Position numbers and translations under genes: made by a program. This document shows, one piece after another, positions 14,926-24,036 of a stretch of 37,136 nt of DNA. The stretch comes from Pseudobdellovibrionaceae bacterium (GTDB lineage Bacteria; Bdellovibrionota; UBA1018; UBA6935): contig PBMP01000068.1 of assembly GCA_002722705.1 (NCBI GenBank), forward strand, positions 1 through 37,136, read 5' to 3'. The notes below the pieces were generated by a model, which did no database searches, was not told where the DNA came from, and saw only the letters and a program-made list of their open reading frames with translations. Numbering within the stretch: position 1 is the first letter of the stretch; every line of letters begins with the position of its first letter.

Positions 14926-15909
14926 ATGATCTCATTAAGGCAAATATATGTGGTGGTATTTGGAGTTTTTTTTACTGGAATGGTTGTTTTGTCTGGGTGC
15001 AGCACATCTCCACCTCTTCGAGATACTGAGCTAGTTAAAAAGAAAACAGAGCTTCCTCTTGATTTGAAAAAAACATTTGAAGTTCAAGAAGAAAAAGAAG
15101 CTCATGTGGCCGTTCGAATTCAGAAGAAAACAAAAAAAGTTAACAAAAAAGAAAAGAAAAAAGTTTTTGAATATCCAGTTCGACGACCGTCATGGAATCC
15201 TATTTATTTTGATGAAAAAATGACTTACGAAGTGACTTATTTTGGTGCAACGGCTGCTTACTTTTTTCTTGATGTTCTACCGTTTAAAACAATTAACTCT
15301 AGAAGAGTGTATCACTTTAGAGGAAAGGCCAAGTCTTCCTCGGTTTTTAAACTTTTCTATGAAATGGATGATCAAGTTGAAAGTTTTGTTGATTTTGAAG
15401 GAGTTTTTTCTCATCGGTTTAATTTGACTTTGAATGAATCTAAACAAGTAAGAAATTCAATTGAACTTTTTAATTCAAAAAAAGAAGAAACGTATTATTG
15501 GGATTATACTCATGCAAAAGGAAAACAGCCTAAAGAAACAAAAAAGAGTGAAAAAATAAAACCCTTTTCTCAAGATTTATTTTCAGCGATTCATTATTTA
15601 CGTTTTGTAGAGTTTCCCGATGGAGGGGTGATTCGATTTCCATTGGTAACAGAAGCAAAGAACTGGGAGGTAGAAATTGTAGTTCAAAAAAGAACAACTA
15701 TGAAGACTCCTCTAGGAAGACGGACCAAAGTTGTTCGAGTTGAAGTCAGGACCATTAAAGACGGAAAAATAAAGCAACAAGGTAAGAGCTTTATTTGGTA
15801 TACCGATGACGAAAGGCGTATTCCGGTTCTTATTGAAGCGAAAGTTAAAGTGGGTACAGTAAAAGCTGCTTTAACAGAAGTGCAATTGGGTCACCAACCG
15901 GCTTTGTAA
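14926..15909 (+). CDS. DUF3108-type lipoprotein
   Basis: The product has a lipoprotein signal with lipobox LSGC (Cys25), then a Lys/Glu-rich linker (~45-85). A beta-rich domain (~95-320) resembles DUF3108: MTYEVTYFGATAAYFFLDV, FKLFYEMDDQVESFVD, then a strand-rich region ending in VKVGTVKAALTEVQLG. DUF3108 proteins lie in the periplasm or outer membrane and are often encoded next to LPS genes, but no biochemical role is established to my knowledge. It sits between the LpxL homologue and the heptosyltransferase, 1 base before the latter, suggesting an envelope role. GAGAGAAG precedes the ATG. Confidence 0.7.
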   Translation: MISLRQIYVVVFGVFFTGMVVLSGCSTSPPLRDTELVKKKTELPLDLKKTFEVQEEKEAHVAVRIQKKTKKVNKKEKKKVFEYPVRRPSWNPIYFDEKMTYEVTYFGATAAYFFLDVLPFKTINSRRVYHFRGKAKSSSVFKLFYEMDDQVESFVDFEGVFSHRFNLTLNESKQVRNSIELFNSKKEETYYWDYTHAKGKQPKETKKSEKIKPFSQDLFSAIHYLRFVEFPDGGVIRFPLVTEAKNWEVEIVVQKRTTMKTPLGRRTKVVRVEVRTIKDGKIKQQGKSFIWYTDDERRIPVLIEAKVKVGTVKAALTEVQLGHQPAL

Positions 15910-15910
15910 C

Positions 15911-16966
15911 ATGAAAGATACATCGGTAGAGTCTATATTAGTTCGAGCTCCTAACTGGATTGGCGATCAAGTACTTGCGTATCCTTTTTATCGTTTTTTA
16001 AGACAAGCCTATCCAAAAGCTAAGATTACCGTTGCGAGTGTTCCTTGGATGAGTGATCTCCATTTTCTGAAAGAAATTGATGAAATTCACATATTGAAAA
16101 AATCTCAATCTAACCAATTTTTAAAGAAATGGTTCCATTTAAATCAGTTAGCTCTCGACCTAAGAAAGAAGGGACCTTTTGATTTAGGGGTTTCTTTACC
16201 CAATTCATTTTCTGCGGGGTGGCTTCTCTATCGTTCGGGAGCAAAAAGAAGAGTAGGATATCGAGTCGATGGAAGAAGTTTTTTATTGAATGAAGGGGTC
16301 CATTGGGATGATCGTCCAAATCGTCATCGTTCACAAGCTTATGTCGATCTTTTAAAGCTTAACGATAGTCGTGCTCATCATGTTGTTGATTTCTGGAAAA
16401 ATGAGTCGGATCCGGTTTTTGATGTTGAAGGACAGTGGAACCCCAAAGATACATTAGAGCCTCCTGATGAGCCGTTTTGGGTATTGGCTCCTGGAGCGAC
16501 TGCTTCTTCTAGGAGATGGCCACTTGAAAGATTTGTTGAGTTTGCTCAAAAAGTAAAACAAGACACGGGATGGAAAGGTATTATTGTTGGAGGACCTTCA
16601 GAAGTAGAATTAGGAATTCAGCTTTCTGAATATCCTGGAGTTAATTTATTGGATTGGACTTCTCGTTGCTCAATTACTGGACTTTGGAAGGTTTTTAGGG
16701 AGTCTCAGTTTTTTCTAGGAAATGAATCAGGACTTGCTCATGTTGCTTCTTTATGTGGAGCTCGAGTTCAGATTGTTTGTGGTGCAGCCGATCCTCGTCG
16801 TACAAAAGCTCTTGGACCAGGACCTGTTGACGTGAAAGTAAATCCAGTGGACTGCTGGCCTTGTGAAAGAAATGTTTGTACTCAAAAAGGAATACGTGAA
16901 ATTCAATGTTTAAAAGGAATTCATTCAAATCATTTATGGAAAGAACTACGTGAGGATTTAAAATAA
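15911..16966 (+). CDS. LPS heptosyltransferase, WaaF-like (GT9)
   Basis: This 351-residue GT9 enzyme transfers ADP-heptose to inner-core LPS in the cytoplasm. It opens with ILVRAPNWIGDQVLAYPF, the acceptor-binding signature of WaaF/WaaC. The C-terminal nucleotide-sugar half shows LAPGATASSRRWPLERF, VGGPSEVELG and GNESGLAHVASLCGA. The following CWPCERNVCTQ segment with nearby Cys is common in heptosyltransferase II. WaaF is the best guess; WaaC or WaaQ cannot be excluded. It starts 1 base after the DUF3108 gene and ends at the base before the GT4 gene starts, so the set is co-transcribed. Confidence 0.88.
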   Translation: MKDTSVESILVRAPNWIGDQVLAYPFYRFLRQAYPKAKITVASVPWMSDLHFLKEIDEIHILKKSQSNQFLKKWFHLNQLALDLRKKGPFDLGVSLPNSFSAGWLLYRSGAKRRVGYRVDGRSFLLNEGVHWDDRPNRHRSQAYVDLLKLNDSRAHHVVDFWKNESDPVFDVEGQWNPKDTLEPPDEPFWVLAPGATASSRRWPLERFVEFAQKVKQDTGWKGIIVGGPSEVELGIQLSEYPGVNLLDWTSRCSITGLWKVFRESQFFLGNESGLAHVASLCGARVQIVCGAADPRRTKALGPGPVDVKVNPVDCWPCERNVCTQKGIREIQCLKGIHSNHLWKELREDLK

Positions 16967-18184
16967 ATGAAACAAAAAAGACCCCAAGGTAGAGATATTC
17001 CTTCTCTTGTCCAAGTTTTAGAAAGGCGTTTGAGAGCTCTTACTGTTTGTTTATCTCATTCTTGGGGAGGGTTGGAGCAAGTAGCAGCAGCAGACTCTGT
17101 CGAGCTGGCTAAGTTAGGGCTTTCAGTTTCAGTTTTGGTTTTAGAAGGAAGTCCTATTCATGAAAATTTAGCTGGTAAAGAAGGAATTAATATTATTCCC
17201 TTAAGTTATCGACCACGTGATTTTTTAGATTTTAAGTTAAAAAGAGAACTTCAAAAATTATGTCCAGAGGATGGATCAGGCATTAATTTGATTCATTGTC
17301 ATCAGCCTTCTCTTTTGGGTTCTATTCTTCCTTGGTTATGGAGAAGAAAAGATGTTGTAGTGGTAGCTTCGCGTCATATTATGAATCATCATAATAAAAG
17401 AAACCCTTATCATGCTCTTCTCTTTAGGCGTTTGGATGCTCTTATTGTGATGAGTCACGCATTGAAAAAAAATGTTTTAGAGACACATCCATTGAGAGAA
17501 CGGCAAGTAAAAGTCATTCATCTTGGAATTCGTTTTGATCAATTTGATCCTGAAAAAATAGATCCAAGGCTTCAACGAGAACGTTGGGGGGTTTCGGAGC
17601 ATACAACAGTGGTCGGTATGGTTGGAAGGATAGATCCAGCAAAAGGACAGTCAACTTTACTGCGGGCAGCAGCAGGTCTCCAAGTCCGTAAAAAAGAGCA
17701 TATCGATTTTAAATTTGTCATCGTTGGAGAGGAAACGTTGGGATCAAGTTCAAATCACCTCGAAGAATTACAAGAAATGGTGATTCAGTACGGTCTCCAA
17801 GATTCGGTTGTTTTTGCTGGATATCAAGACAATATTCCAGAAGTGATGAGAGCATTTGATATTTTTGTGATGCCTTCAAAAGAGGAAACATTCGGTTTAG
17901 TTGCGATTGAAGCAATGGCGATGGAGTGTCCTATTGTTATTTCAAGGGGAGGAAGCGCTGATGAGATTGTTGGGGAGGAAGAGTTTGGTCTTTTAATTCG
18001 ACCTCAAGATGCTTTTGATCTTCAGCGACAGATTAGTTATCTTCTTGATAATCCATTAGATCGAGTAAAAATGGGAATTAATGCAAGAAATCATGTCATG
18101 AATGAGTATGATCGTTTGGGTAGAATTCAAAGAACATTGATGCTTTATGAGAGACTTCTCAGAAGAAGAAGAGGTGTTTCTTAG
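16967..18184 (+). CDS. GT4-family glycosyltransferase
   Basis: This 405-residue GT-B enzyme has a Rossmann N-half (SHSWGGLEQVAAADSVELAK, a GT4 acceptor-side motif with the GG loop) and a donor-binding C-half. The latter contains VGMVGRIDPAKGQSTLL and the EX7E-type motif in KEETFGLVAIEAMA, followed by ISRGGSADEIV. It probably adds a sugar to the LPS core after the heptosyltransferase; donor and acceptor cannot be predicted. It starts directly after the previous stop, with GAGGA about 10 bases upstream, and ends the co-directional envelope run. Confidence 0.85.
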   Translation: MKQKRPQGRDIPSLVQVLERRLRALTVCLSHSWGGLEQVAAADSVELAKLGLSVSVLVLEGSPIHENLAGKEGINIIPLSYRPRDFLDFKLKRELQKLCPEDGSGINLIHCHQPSLLGSILPWLWRRKDVVVVASRHIMNHHNKRNPYHALLFRRLDALIVMSHALKKNVLETHPLRERQVKVIHLGIRFDQFDPEKIDPRLQRERWGVSEHTTVVGMVGRIDPAKGQSTLLRAAAGLQVRKKEHIDFKFVIVGEETLGSSSNHLEELQEMVIQYGLQDSVVFAGYQDNIPEVMRAFDIFVMPSKEETFGLVAIEAMAMECPIVISRGGSADEIVGEEEFGLLIRPQDAFDLQRQISYLLDNPLDRVKMGINARNHVMNEYDRLGRIQRTLMLYERLLRRRRGVS

Positions 18185-18277
18185 GTTTAATGAAAGAGGG
18201 ACTTCGGGTTTTTGTCGGTTTGTTTTGCAAGAAATGTGATGTTATTATTTTCATTGAGGTATTTAAAACAGAGAAAT

Positions 18278-19195
18278 ATGAAGAAAATTAAATTAAGCGT
18301 GAGTTCACTGATTGTAGTTATTTTTATCGTAAGTAGTAGTTGTACTGAAAATAAAAAAAGTCCAGAGAATACTTCAAAAGAAGAGTTACGTACAGATAGT
18401 GTAGTTTCCTCTGATGAGGATAAAAAAAGTACTCAAGCAACGGATGAGTTTACAAAAATGCTTCAAACTGCGCGAAGTGAATTCCATAAAGAGAAGTATG
18501 ATAAATCTTTAGAGGTCTTACAAAAATATTTAGATGCAACGATAGGAAAGTCAGGTCAAGAGTTTAAACATTTTATTGTGATATCTACGATGGGGAAAAT
18601 TTTACTTCGCTTTAAAAATGATCCAAAAGAGTTAATTCAGAAATTTAAAAAACTAGAAGCAGATTCTAGATTCAACGAAATGGAACAAGATTTGATATCT
18701 GCTTGGATTGCAGCTACAAAAGAGTGGGTTGCTGATATGAATTCGCAGAAAAAAAACTTAAAAGCGGATGAGTTATTTAACCTTGGAAAGAAGTATTATT
18801 TGAGAGGACGAAAAAAGTCTAAGTATTTAGCTGATCGTACCGGTTTTGCGGATTTTCAAATTGCAGCAACTTATTTGATGCCTTTTATTCGTAAATATGA
18901 TCAAGATCCAAAAATTCAAGAAGCATTTCTATACTTAGGCGATATTCGTTTAAGAAGTTGGCCAGATAATCAGTATTGGTCAGAAAATGTTTATCTTACA
19001 GAAGCCATTCAAAAAAATCCAAAAAGTCAGCATGCGAAAACAGCTCTTCAACTTTTAAAAGAAGATGTTGAATTTGGTTATAGTGGTTCTGGAGGAGTTC
19101 ATATACCTAAGTCGTGGTTGAATTTACTTAAGAAGTTTGATGAACAGGTGAATGAGAATACTGCTTCTACAACTTCTAAGAAAAACTTGCATTAA
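18278..19195 (+). CDS. Predicted lipoprotein with TPR-like helical repeats
   Basis: This 305-residue product starts at the ATG at 18278, giving MKKIK, a hydrophobic stretch and VSSSC (Cys22), a serviceable lipobox. An upstream ATG at 18212 would add 22 residues that spoil the signal peptide. After a charged Ser/Glu/Lys linker, residues ~60-300 are helical with features such as SEFHKEKYDKSLEVLQKYL and IQEAFLYLGDIRLR, resembling tetratricopeptide repeats. I recognise no specific family; BamD-like or cell-envelope scaffold roles are possible but unsupported. Its stop overlaps the stop of the convergent permease gene by four bases (TTAA). Confidence 0.7.
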   Translation: MKKIKLSVSSLIVVIFIVSSSCTENKKSPENTSKEELRTDSVVSSDEDKKSTQATDEFTKMLQTARSEFHKEKYDKSLEVLQKYLDATIGKSGQEFKHFIVISTMGKILLRFKNDPKELIQKFKKLEADSRFNEMEQDLISAWIAATKEWVADMNSQKKNLKADELFNLGKKYYLRGRKKSKYLADRTGFADFQIAATYLMPFIRKYDQDPKIQEAFLYLGDIRLRSWPDNQYWSENVYLTEAIQKNPKSQHAKTALQLLKEDVEFGYSGSGGVHIPKSWLNLLKKFDEQVNENTASTTSKKNLH

Positions 19196-20502
19196 GTATT
19201 AAACTTTAGATTTGTTTTTGTTGAATAAAATTTAGCGAATCCGATAAGGGCGACGTATACGATTACAATATAAATAAGTTCTTGATAATTCGTTTTAAAC
19301 TTATGAAAAATAATTAGTCCAGCAGCTATGGTTAGTAAAAGTATGCTTATCATTGCGATTAATGGGTGAGATTTTGTTTTTTTTCTGATGTAAAAATTAG
19401 AATAGGCCATTAGTAGGGATACAATAATGAAGGTAATGCTTCCAAATTCGATAATTACTTGAAGTCCTCCCGTTAATACAAATAGATAAGATACAGCTCC
19501 CATGAAAATAATTGCATTTTTAGGAATATGGCCATGAACTCTTTTAGAAAGGAAGTAAGGAAAAACTCCGTCTTCTGCTATGACTGCAATTAATCGAGAG
19601 GCACCAAATAAAGTACCGTTGATAGCGCTAGATGTTGCAAGCAGGGCTCCTAAGATGATCAGCCCGTGCCCAGTGTTTCCTAAGATTTCAGTTGCTCCAG
19701 CAGCTAAAGCAAATTCTTTATCTCGAATCAGAATTTCTTTTGGGATAATTGAAAGTGCACCCATAGCTAAAATAACATAGATAAAGGTTGTAATACCTAT
19801 AGACCAGTAAATAGCAGAAGGAATATTTTTCTTTGGTGATTCGGCTTCTTCGTAGGCGTGAATTGTTAACTGAAAGCCCTCATATGCAACAAACGTAATT
19901 GCTGCAACGGTAATAATTGGACTGAGAGAATGTGTGAAGTTTTTATAAAAAGGTTGAAGGCCAAGGTTACTTTGTTTAAGAAAAAGGGTAGAGATGACAA
20001 TTAAAATGGCAATTTTAATGTAGACCATTAAATCTTCCACTTTACCCATGCCGTTCACACTGATGATATTAATTGAACCGAAAATAAAAATAATGATAAA
20101 AGCGATAATCTCTTTTGAGAAAAAAGTATTTTGAGGAAGAAGTGTAGAAAAGTAGCTGGAAAAAGTGAATGCATAAAGAGCAAGGGTACTGATGTAACCA
20201 AATACAATCAGCCAACCAATCGATGCGATAGCGAATTTTTGTTGTGGAAAAGTTTTTTTAAAAAAGGAATAAGTTGCTCCTTCGTCTTCGTAGTAAGCGG
20301 CAAGTTTTGAATAAGCATAAGCAGCACATCCAGCAAGGAGGCCTCCGAGGAAAATTGCGATTGGCGTGTATGTTCCAATGATTTCAACGGACACTCCAAG
20401 GATTGAGAAGATTCCTCCTCCAATCATCCCTCCAAGAGCAATGGCAATGAGTTCAATTTTTCCCAAAGGGCGTTCTGTTTTTGTAGATTGAGTTTTGCGC
20501 AT
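19192..20502 (-). CDS. Amino acid permease, APC superfamily
   Basis: This 436-residue transporter has about 12 predicted helices. Helix 1 carries the APC substrate-binding motif in ALGGMIGGGIFSILG, and helix 6 carries FVAYEGFQLTIHAYEEA, the unwound region that binds the amino-acid backbone in this superfamily. It probably takes up an amino acid by proton coupling; the substrate is not predictable. It lies on the minus strand, convergent with the TPR-like lipoprotein gene (four-base TTAA stop overlap), and its start faces away from rpsA across a 272-base gap. Only a weak AAAGAT precedes the ATG. Confidence 0.88.
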   Translation of the reverse strand: MRKTQSTKTERPLGKIELIAIALGGMIGGGIFSILGVSVEIIGTYTPIAIFLGGLLAGCAAYAYSKLAAYYEDEGATYSFFKKTFPQQKFAIASIGWLIVFGYISTLALYAFTFSSYFSTLLPQNTFFSKEIIAFIIIFIFGSINIISVNGMGKVEDLMVYIKIAILIVISTLFLKQSNLGLQPFYKNFTHSLSPIITVAAITFVAYEGFQLTIHAYEEAESPKKNIPSAIYWSIGITTFIYVILAMGALSIIPKEILIRDKEFALAAGATEILGNTGHGLIILGALLATSSAINGTLFGASRLIAVIAEDGVFPYFLSKRVHGHIPKNAIIFMGAVSYLFVLTGGLQVIIEFGSITFIIVSLLMAYSNFYIRKKTKSHPLIAMISILLLTIAAGLIIFHKFKTNYQELIYIVIVYVALIGFAKFYSTKTNLKFNT

Positions 20503-20663
20503 ATCTTTTTTTACTGCTGATGGGACTGGAGGGCAAAGATCAATCTTTTTTTGAGTGTCGTTTTTAAAGGAATTGATTGAGTTTTAAGAGAGTGTTTTTG
20601 TGTAACTCTTTGATTTTAAAGAAAATAATTGCTATTAGTTGAATAAAATTATTGTGATTTCCT

Positions 20664-20692
20664 TTGACATCAGAGGCATTACGCTCTATATC
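20664..20692 (+). promoter_or_regulatory. Strong sigma-70 promoter of rpsA, TTGACA-17-TATATC
   Basis: A perfect -35 TTGACA (20664-20669) and -10 TATATC (20687-20692) are separated by 17 bases. The predicted start near 20699 leaves a leader of ~75-100 nt before rpsA. The remainder of the 20503-20774 gap holds no other convincing motif. Confidence 0.8.
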
Positions 20693-20774
20693 TACCGGAT
20701 CCCCTTGAATTTTTGATTTTATGAAGGGAATGCCCTGAGCTTTAGGAACGTCTTGCTTTGCAGATACTGAAGCC

Positions 20775-22595
20775 ATGGCTATCGAAAGGAACCACGTATT
20801 TATGGTTAACCAAACAACAACAACGGATTCTAAAAAAAGACTCAATCAGAGTTGGATGGACGAATTCATGGATGGCTCTGTAGAAGAGTCAATGGAAAGT
20901 AACGAAAAGAGTAAAGATTTTGCGGAGCTATTTGAAGCTTCTCAGAAAGAAACCGAGTTTGAAGAAGGGCAAGTTGTTAATGGAACAGTTGTTCATATTA
21001 GCCCTGATAATGTCACCGTTGATATTGGATTCAAATGTGAAGGGTTAATTCCTCTTTATGAGTTTAAAGATGCGACAGGTAAAGCAAATGTAGAGCTTGG
21101 TGAAGAGCTTGCTGTTTATTTGGAGCGACTTGAGATTGAAGACGGATTTATTCATTGTTCAAAAGATAAAGCTGCAATTATTAACGCATGGGATGAGATT
21201 TCTGCTGCTTGCGATAATAGTCAAATCGTTGAAGGAACTGTTATTGCTAAAGTAAAAGGTGGACTTTCAGTTGATATTGGTGTGAAGGCTTTCTTACCAG
21301 GAAGTCAGCTTGATACTAAACCTACAAAAAACTTAGATCAGTTTGTAGGACAGCGTTTGAAGTTCAAAATTATTAAGTTCAATAAAAAACGAGGAAACAT
21401 TGTTCTCTCAAGACGAGTCGTTGTTCAAGAAGAACGTGAAGCTCAGCGAGTAGAAACGCTTGCGAACATTGCAGAGGGAATGGTTGTGACTGGTTCAGTG
21501 AAGAATATTACTGAGTATGGAGCATTCATTGACCTTGGTGGAATGGATGGACTTCTTCACATTACGGATATGTCTTGGGGAAGAATTAAGCACCCAAGTG
21601 AGATCTTAAACGTAAACGATGATATCCAAGTGAAAGTCTTGAAGTACGACAAAGAAAGAGAACGAGTTTCTTTGGGATTAAAACAAGTTTCTCCGGATCC
21701 GTGGCAGGAAGCTGAATTTAAATTCCCTGTAGGTAAGATTGTCTCAGGAAAAGTTGTTAGCCTTAAAGATTATGGAGCATTCATTGAATTGGCAGATGGA
21801 ATTGAAGGCCTCATTCATGTTTCTGAAATGTCTTGGACAGAGAGAGTTAAGCATCCTTCTAAGCTTTTGAAAATTGGTGATGAAGTAGAATGTAAAGTTC
21901 TCGAAGTTGATACTAAGGGTAAGAGAATCAGTCTTGGAATTAAACAGCTTCAAAATAATCCATGGGATGAATTAGAAGCAAAATTCCCTGTCGGATCAAT
22001 TGTTGAAGATGCAGAAGTGAAGTCAACAACTGATTTTGGTCTCTTTATCGATGTCGGTGTTGGAATTGATGGTTTAATTCACGTGAGTGATATTTCTTGG
22101 ACTAAAAAGATTACTCATCCGTCAGAGAAATACAAAAAAGGTGATAAAATCAGAGCGGTTGTTTTAGGTATCGATAAAGAAAATGAAAAGTTTTCTTTGG
22201 GTGTAAAACAGCTTGAGAGAGATCCTTGGGAAAACATCAAATCTCGTTACCGTGTCGGTCAATCAATCAATGGAAAAATTACGAAACTTACTGATTTCGG
22301 AGCGTTCCTTGAGATCGAAGACGGTGTAGAAGGTTTGATCTATGTTTCTGAGATTTCAGATCAAAGAATTGAAAAGCCAGCTGATCACCTTAAATTGGGT
22401 GAAACGCTTCAAGCTGAAATTCTTTCAATTGAGCCTAAAGAACGAAGAATTGGATTGTCTATTAAGCAGTTAGCTAAAACTGAAGAAAGACAAGACTATG
22501 AGAAATACGTTGGAGAGAAATCTAAAGGAACGTCTATGGGAGACCTCCTTGGTGATAAACTCAAATCAGCTTTGGGTAAATCTGACGACGAATAA
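20775..22595 (+). CDS. rpsA: 30S ribosomal protein S1
   Basis: S1 is the multi-domain RNA-binding protein that captures mRNA on the small subunit. Six S1/OB repeats are visible: two divergent ribosome-docking ones (from ~62 and ~147), then four canonical copies starting near EGMVVTGSV, VGKIVSGKV, VGSIVEDAEV and VGQSINGKI, with linkers ending KQV..DPW or KQL..NPW. A ~60-residue hydrophilic N-terminal extension precedes domain 1. The start is uncertain: the ATG at 20775 has weak GAAG upstream, while the ATG at 20802 has GAAAGGA 11 bases upstream and begins MVNQTTTTD. A strong promoter and a strong terminator flank it, so it is probably monocistronic. Confidence 0.97.
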   Translation: MAIERNHVFMVNQTTTTDSKKRLNQSWMDEFMDGSVEESMESNEKSKDFAELFEASQKETEFEEGQVVNGTVVHISPDNVTVDIGFKCEGLIPLYEFKDATGKANVELGEELAVYLERLEIEDGFIHCSKDKAAIINAWDEISAACDNSQIVEGTVIAKVKGGLSVDIGVKAFLPGSQLDTKPTKNLDQFVGQRLKFKIIKFNKKRGNIVLSRRVVVQEEREAQRVETLANIAEGMVVTGSVKNITEYGAFIDLGGMDGLLHITDMSWGRIKHPSEILNVNDDIQVKVLKYDKERERVSLGLKQVSPDPWQEAEFKFPVGKIVSGKVVSLKDYGAFIELADGIEGLIHVSEMSWTERVKHPSKLLKIGDEVECKVLEVDTKGKRISLGIKQLQNNPWDELEAKFPVGSIVEDAEVKSTTDFGLFIDVGVGIDGLIHVSDISWTKKITHPSEKYKKGDKIRAVVLGIDKENEKFSLGVKQLERDPWENIKSRYRVGQSINGKITKLTDFGAFLEIEDGVEGLIYVSEISDQRIEKPADHLKLGETLQAEILSIEPKERRIGLSIKQLAKTEERQDYEKYVGEKSKGTSMGDLLGDKLKSALGKSDDE

Positions 22596-22616
22596 TCTCA
22601 TCATTTGATTAAAGCG

Positions 22617-22658
22617 AAAAAGCCTCCTCAAGCATTTGTTTTGAGGAGGCTTTTTTTT
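22617..22658. terminator. Strong bidirectional rho-independent terminator
   Basis: Arms AAAAGCCTCCTCAA (22618-22631) and TTGAGGAGGCTTTT (22641-22654) form a 14-bp stem with a 9-nt loop, flanked by an A run and a T run. It terminates rpsA on the plus strand and can act on the convergent minus-strand LuxR-type operon ending at 22662. Confidence 0.93.
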
Positions 22659-22661
22659 ATT

Positions 22662-23180
22662 CTATTTATTGTTTTTTTGAGGAAGTAGTAGATCTTCCAA
22701 AAAAAATGCAGAAAGTTGAGATCTTCCAGAGAGTCCTGATTTTGCATAAATTGAAGTCGCTTGAGCTCGTGTTGTTTTTTCTGCAGTAGAGCGGTATTTT
22801 GCTATTTCTTTAAGGCTAAATCCTTTAATGAGTAAAAACGCAACTTCTTGCTCTGACTTTGTCAAATTCCATTGATCGAGTTGAACAGAAATTGATTCAC
22901 TTAGACCACAAATAAAGTTTTTCGATCTTTGTTTCCAAGCAGAAGACTCTTTTAAAAGTTTGGAAGAAAACTCTTTTTCGTCATTTAGATTTTTTTTTAA
23001 TTTAAATAGTCCTTTCATAAGAATAGAAAGTCCGGCTATTGCGATAAGTGTCAATCCGAATTCAATCACAATATGCCACCCTATAGTAGCTTCTTTGGAG
23101 TCAGTAATAATGTCGGCCGTGCCTATAGCAATAGTGAAAAGAAGTATGCAACCGATGAACAGTCTTTCTTTATAGTTCAC
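22662..23180 (-). CDS. Membrane-anchored LuxR-type HTH regulator
   Basis: This 172-residue protein has two predicted N-terminal helices (~8-27 and ~36-56), a charged linker (~62-95) and a C-terminal LuxR/GerE helix-turn-helix (~105-165). The HTH shows LTKSEQEVAFLLIKGFSLKEIA and the recognition-helix segment STAEKTTRAQATSIYAK, where LuxR proteins usually have S.. TVK.h...I..KLG. No receiver or autoinducer domain is present, so the signal is probably sensed in or at the membrane. It starts at a GTG 2 bases after the cytochrome b stop and is therefore co-translated with it; a redox or heme-linked signal is a reasonable inference. Confidence 0.8.
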   Translation of the reverse strand: MNYKERLFIGCILLFTIAIGTADIITDSKEATIGWHIVIEFGLTLIAIAGLSILMKGLFKLKKNLNDEKEFSSKLLKESSAWKQRSKNFICGLSESISVQLDQWNLTKSEQEVAFLLIKGFSLKEIAKYRSTAEKTTRAQATSIYAKSGLSGRSQLSAFFLEDLLLPQKNNK

Positions 23181-23182
23181 TT

Positions 23183-23962
23183 TTAATGCTCGTGATCGTT
23201 TTCTTCCTCGTGTTGATGATCATCAGAATATTCATAACTGATTCCATCATCATCGTCACGACCGATTTCATAATCATCTTCATTCTCCCAAAGTTGAAGT
23301 TCACTTCCATATATCGAAAGTATTCCGGTGTTTCGATCAAAATGACTAACGAGATAGCTCCCCATACCGATGATAAGAAAGGTAAAGATAATCGCAACTA
23401 TTCCGTGTTGAGATTTGATTTCTTCTTCATCGGTAATCATTTCCTTTTTTCCATTGAGCATCGAGAAAATCATTCCATCTTTATGTTTCCATTGATGTAG
23501 AAAAACTCCTGAAATATGAAGGATGACAAGAAGAAGAAAAAGGTTGGCGAATATTTCATGAGTTTCTTTAAAGAAGTGTTTTTCTATCTTAAAGGTCATT
23601 AGCAGACCCGATGAAAAAAGACCGAGGGTAAAAAGAATCATAAAAATAGCAGCATAACTAGAAGCAGGATTGTGCCCCAAATATCTTTTGGAGTCATGAG
23701 AGAAAACTGATTTAAAGTAAGAAATGAGCTCAGAGGGCTGTAGTCGAAAATGATTGATTCTTGAAGTTTTAGAACCGAGTCTGGCCCAGAAGAGTCTAAG
23801 AATGACAATGAAAGTCATTAGAATTCCTGAGAGCATGTGGTAGGCATGTAAAACCGAGTCATCGTCAATATAATTTCCTATCGAAAATGAAAGGACAAAA
23901 AGTATTGCAAAGGTCCAGTGAAAAATTCTAAGAGGTAAATCGTAAGCTTTTGACGTTTTCAT
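23183..23962 (-). CDS. Cytochrome b561-like membrane protein with acidic/His-rich tail
   Basis: This 259-residue protein resembles the bacterial cytochrome b561/hydrogenase cytochrome b family. Helix 1 has FHW (His15), helix 2 LHAYHMLSG (His39/His42), a later helix THEIF (His135) and the last core helix ILHISGVFLHQW (His149/His155), supplying ligands for two b hemes. A fifth helix (~188-205) precedes an unusual tail of ~50 residues rich in Asp/Glu and His (DDYEIGRDDDDG, SDDHQHEEENDHEH), which could bind metal. AAAGGAAA precedes the ATG. Electron donor and acceptor are not evident. It forms an operon with the LuxR-type gene. Confidence 0.78.
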   Translation of the reverse strand: MKTSKAYDLPLRIFHWTFAILFVLSFSIGNYIDDDSVLHAYHMLSGILMTFIVILRLFWARLGSKTSRINHFRLQPSELISYFKSVFSHDSKRYLGHNPASSYAAIFMILFTLGLFSSGLLMTFKIEKHFFKETHEIFANLFLLLVILHISGVFLHQWKHKDGMIFSMLNGKKEMITDEEEIKSQHGIVAIIFTFLIIGMGSYLVSHFDRNTGILSIYGSELQLWENEDDYEIGRDDDDGISYEYSDDHQHEEENDHEH

Positions 23963-24002
23963 AAGTGAGTTTCCTTTTGTAGATTTAGAATTACATTTTT
24001 TT

Positions 24003-24034
24003 GGAAAAAGTCATGGGGCAAATGACCCATGACT
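24003..24034 (-). terminator. Rho-independent terminator between the Nudix-like gene and cytochrome b
   Basis: On the minus strand, arms AGTCATGGG and CCCATGACT (24026-24034 and 24009-24017) form a 9-bp stem with an 8-nt loop followed by TTTTTCC. It lies directly after the 24037 stop, so the upstream gene is at least partly insulated from the cytochrome gene. Confidence 0.75.
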
Positions 24035-24036
24035 CC

